From: Deltaproteobacteria bacterium
Lineage (GTDB): Bacteria > Desulfobacterota > SM23-61
DNA length: 5,361 bases
Direction of reading: 5' to 3'
Assembly: GCA_029857975.1 (NCBI GenBank)
Contig: JAOUFX010000274.1
Location: 1 to 5,361, forward strand
Part shown: piece after piece, positions 5,068 through 5,361 of the stretch
How positions within the stretch are numbered: position 1 is the stretch's first letter
How the letters are laid out: every line of letters starts with the position of its first letter
Notes under the pieces: generated by a model
What the model was told of the DNA's origin: nothing
Seen by the model: only the letters and a program-made list of their open reading frames with translations
Database searches by the model: none
Translations under genes and position numbers: made by a program

Positions 5068-5361
5068 TTAAAAATTAAAATAGATCAATCCGATAATAAA
5101 CAATAAAACCAGGACTACAAAAACTCCGACTCCGATAGGTCGCCGGTAAAGGTTTTCATCATACGCCCTTCTTCCTCTGATTTCTTTGAGCTCCGATTTA
5201 CGTTCCTCGATCGCATTCCTGGAACTGGGGTTGACCCCCTGGTACATTTTGAGCTCGAAATATTTCACCTTTTCTTCCATCAGCAAGAGAGGATTCCGGC
5301 TAAAATGCACTGCGGCATTGACCGCCCGTCTGGTCCGTGCCTGCATACCCAAACGGGCAGC
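5068..5361 (-). CDS. C-terminal part of an unrecognised protein with a C-terminal membrane helix
   Basis: The frame is open to the right edge, so the gene probably starts outside the window; the possible TTG (5352) and ATG (5346) starts lack a ribosome binding site. The visible ~97 residues begin AARLGMQARTRRAVNAAVHF, continue with a charged, probably helical stretch (MEEKVKYFELKMYQ, then NAIEERKSELKEIRGRRAYDE) and end in one strongly hydrophobic segment, IGVGVFVVLVLLFIIGLIYF, three residues before the stop. This is the layout of a tail-anchored or last-helix membrane protein with most of its visible part on the Arg/Lys-rich, probably cytoplasmic side. I do not recognise a family. It is followed by the 437-bp gene-free stretch, so it is unlikely to be part of the mutase operon. 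Confidence 0.65.
   Translation of the reverse strand, partial: AARLGMQARTRRAVNAAVHFSRNPLLLMEEKVKYFELKMYQGVNPSSRNAIEERKSELKEIRGRRAYDENLYRRPIGVGVFVVLVLLFIIGLIYFNF

Overview
The window reads as a stretch of bacterial chromosome in which every supported gene lies on the minus strand, so gene order in the transcriptional sense runs from high to low coordinates. The gene content suggests a strictly anaerobic or syntrophic bacterium, most likely of the Desulfobacterota (former Deltaproteobacteria): a two-subunit B12-dependent acyl-CoA mutase, a CaiB/BaiF-family enzyme, a stand-alone Lrp-type ligand-binding domain, an aldo/keto reductase of the type common in anaerobes, and gaps filled with short degenerate repeats. 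The taxonomic guess is inference only.

Layout in transcriptional order: (1) 5361-5068, the C-terminal end of an unrecognised protein with a C-terminal membrane helix. (2) 5067-4613, a gap of about 450 bp with a candidate promoter and a CCACAGAG-type inverted repeat. (3) 4612-2966, the large (substrate-binding) subunit of a methylmalonyl-CoA mutase-type enzyme. (4) 2862-2464, its separate B12-binding small subunit. (5) 2351-1167, a CaiB/BaiF-family protein that keeps the His/Asp/Glu residues of alpha-methylacyl-CoA racemase. (6) 1121-882, a stand-alone RAM (AsnC/Lrp effector-binding) domain. (7) 756-187, a protein made of an isolated EF-Tu domain II-like barrel, a Pro/Ser-rich linker and one transmembrane helix. 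(8) 175 to the left edge, the N-terminus of an aldo/keto reductase.

How the genes may work together: the mutase subunits should form one adenosylcobalamin enzyme. Its active-site residues (Tyr and Arg at the positions of Propionibacterium Y89 and R207) favour a carboxylated substrate such as methylmalonyl-CoA over isobutyryl-CoA. A racemase-like CaiB/BaiF protein directly downstream, with no classical methylmalonyl-CoA epimerase or MeaB-type chaperone inside the window, suggests a module that interconverts and epimerises alpha-branched acyl-CoAs; the true substrate may not be methylmalonyl-CoA. The RAM protein could sense a metabolite. The EF-Tu-domain membrane protein and the aldo/keto reductase form a tight pair (11 bp apart, with the Shine-Dalgarno starting one base after the stop codon) and may be a separate functional unit.

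The two gaps flanking the small-subunit gene hold related inverted repeats built from a GTGTCA hexamer. Three further repeat types occur elsewhere. The most unusual items are the GTPase-less, membrane-anchored EF-Tu domain II protein and the paired GTGTCA elements around the mutase small-subunit gene.
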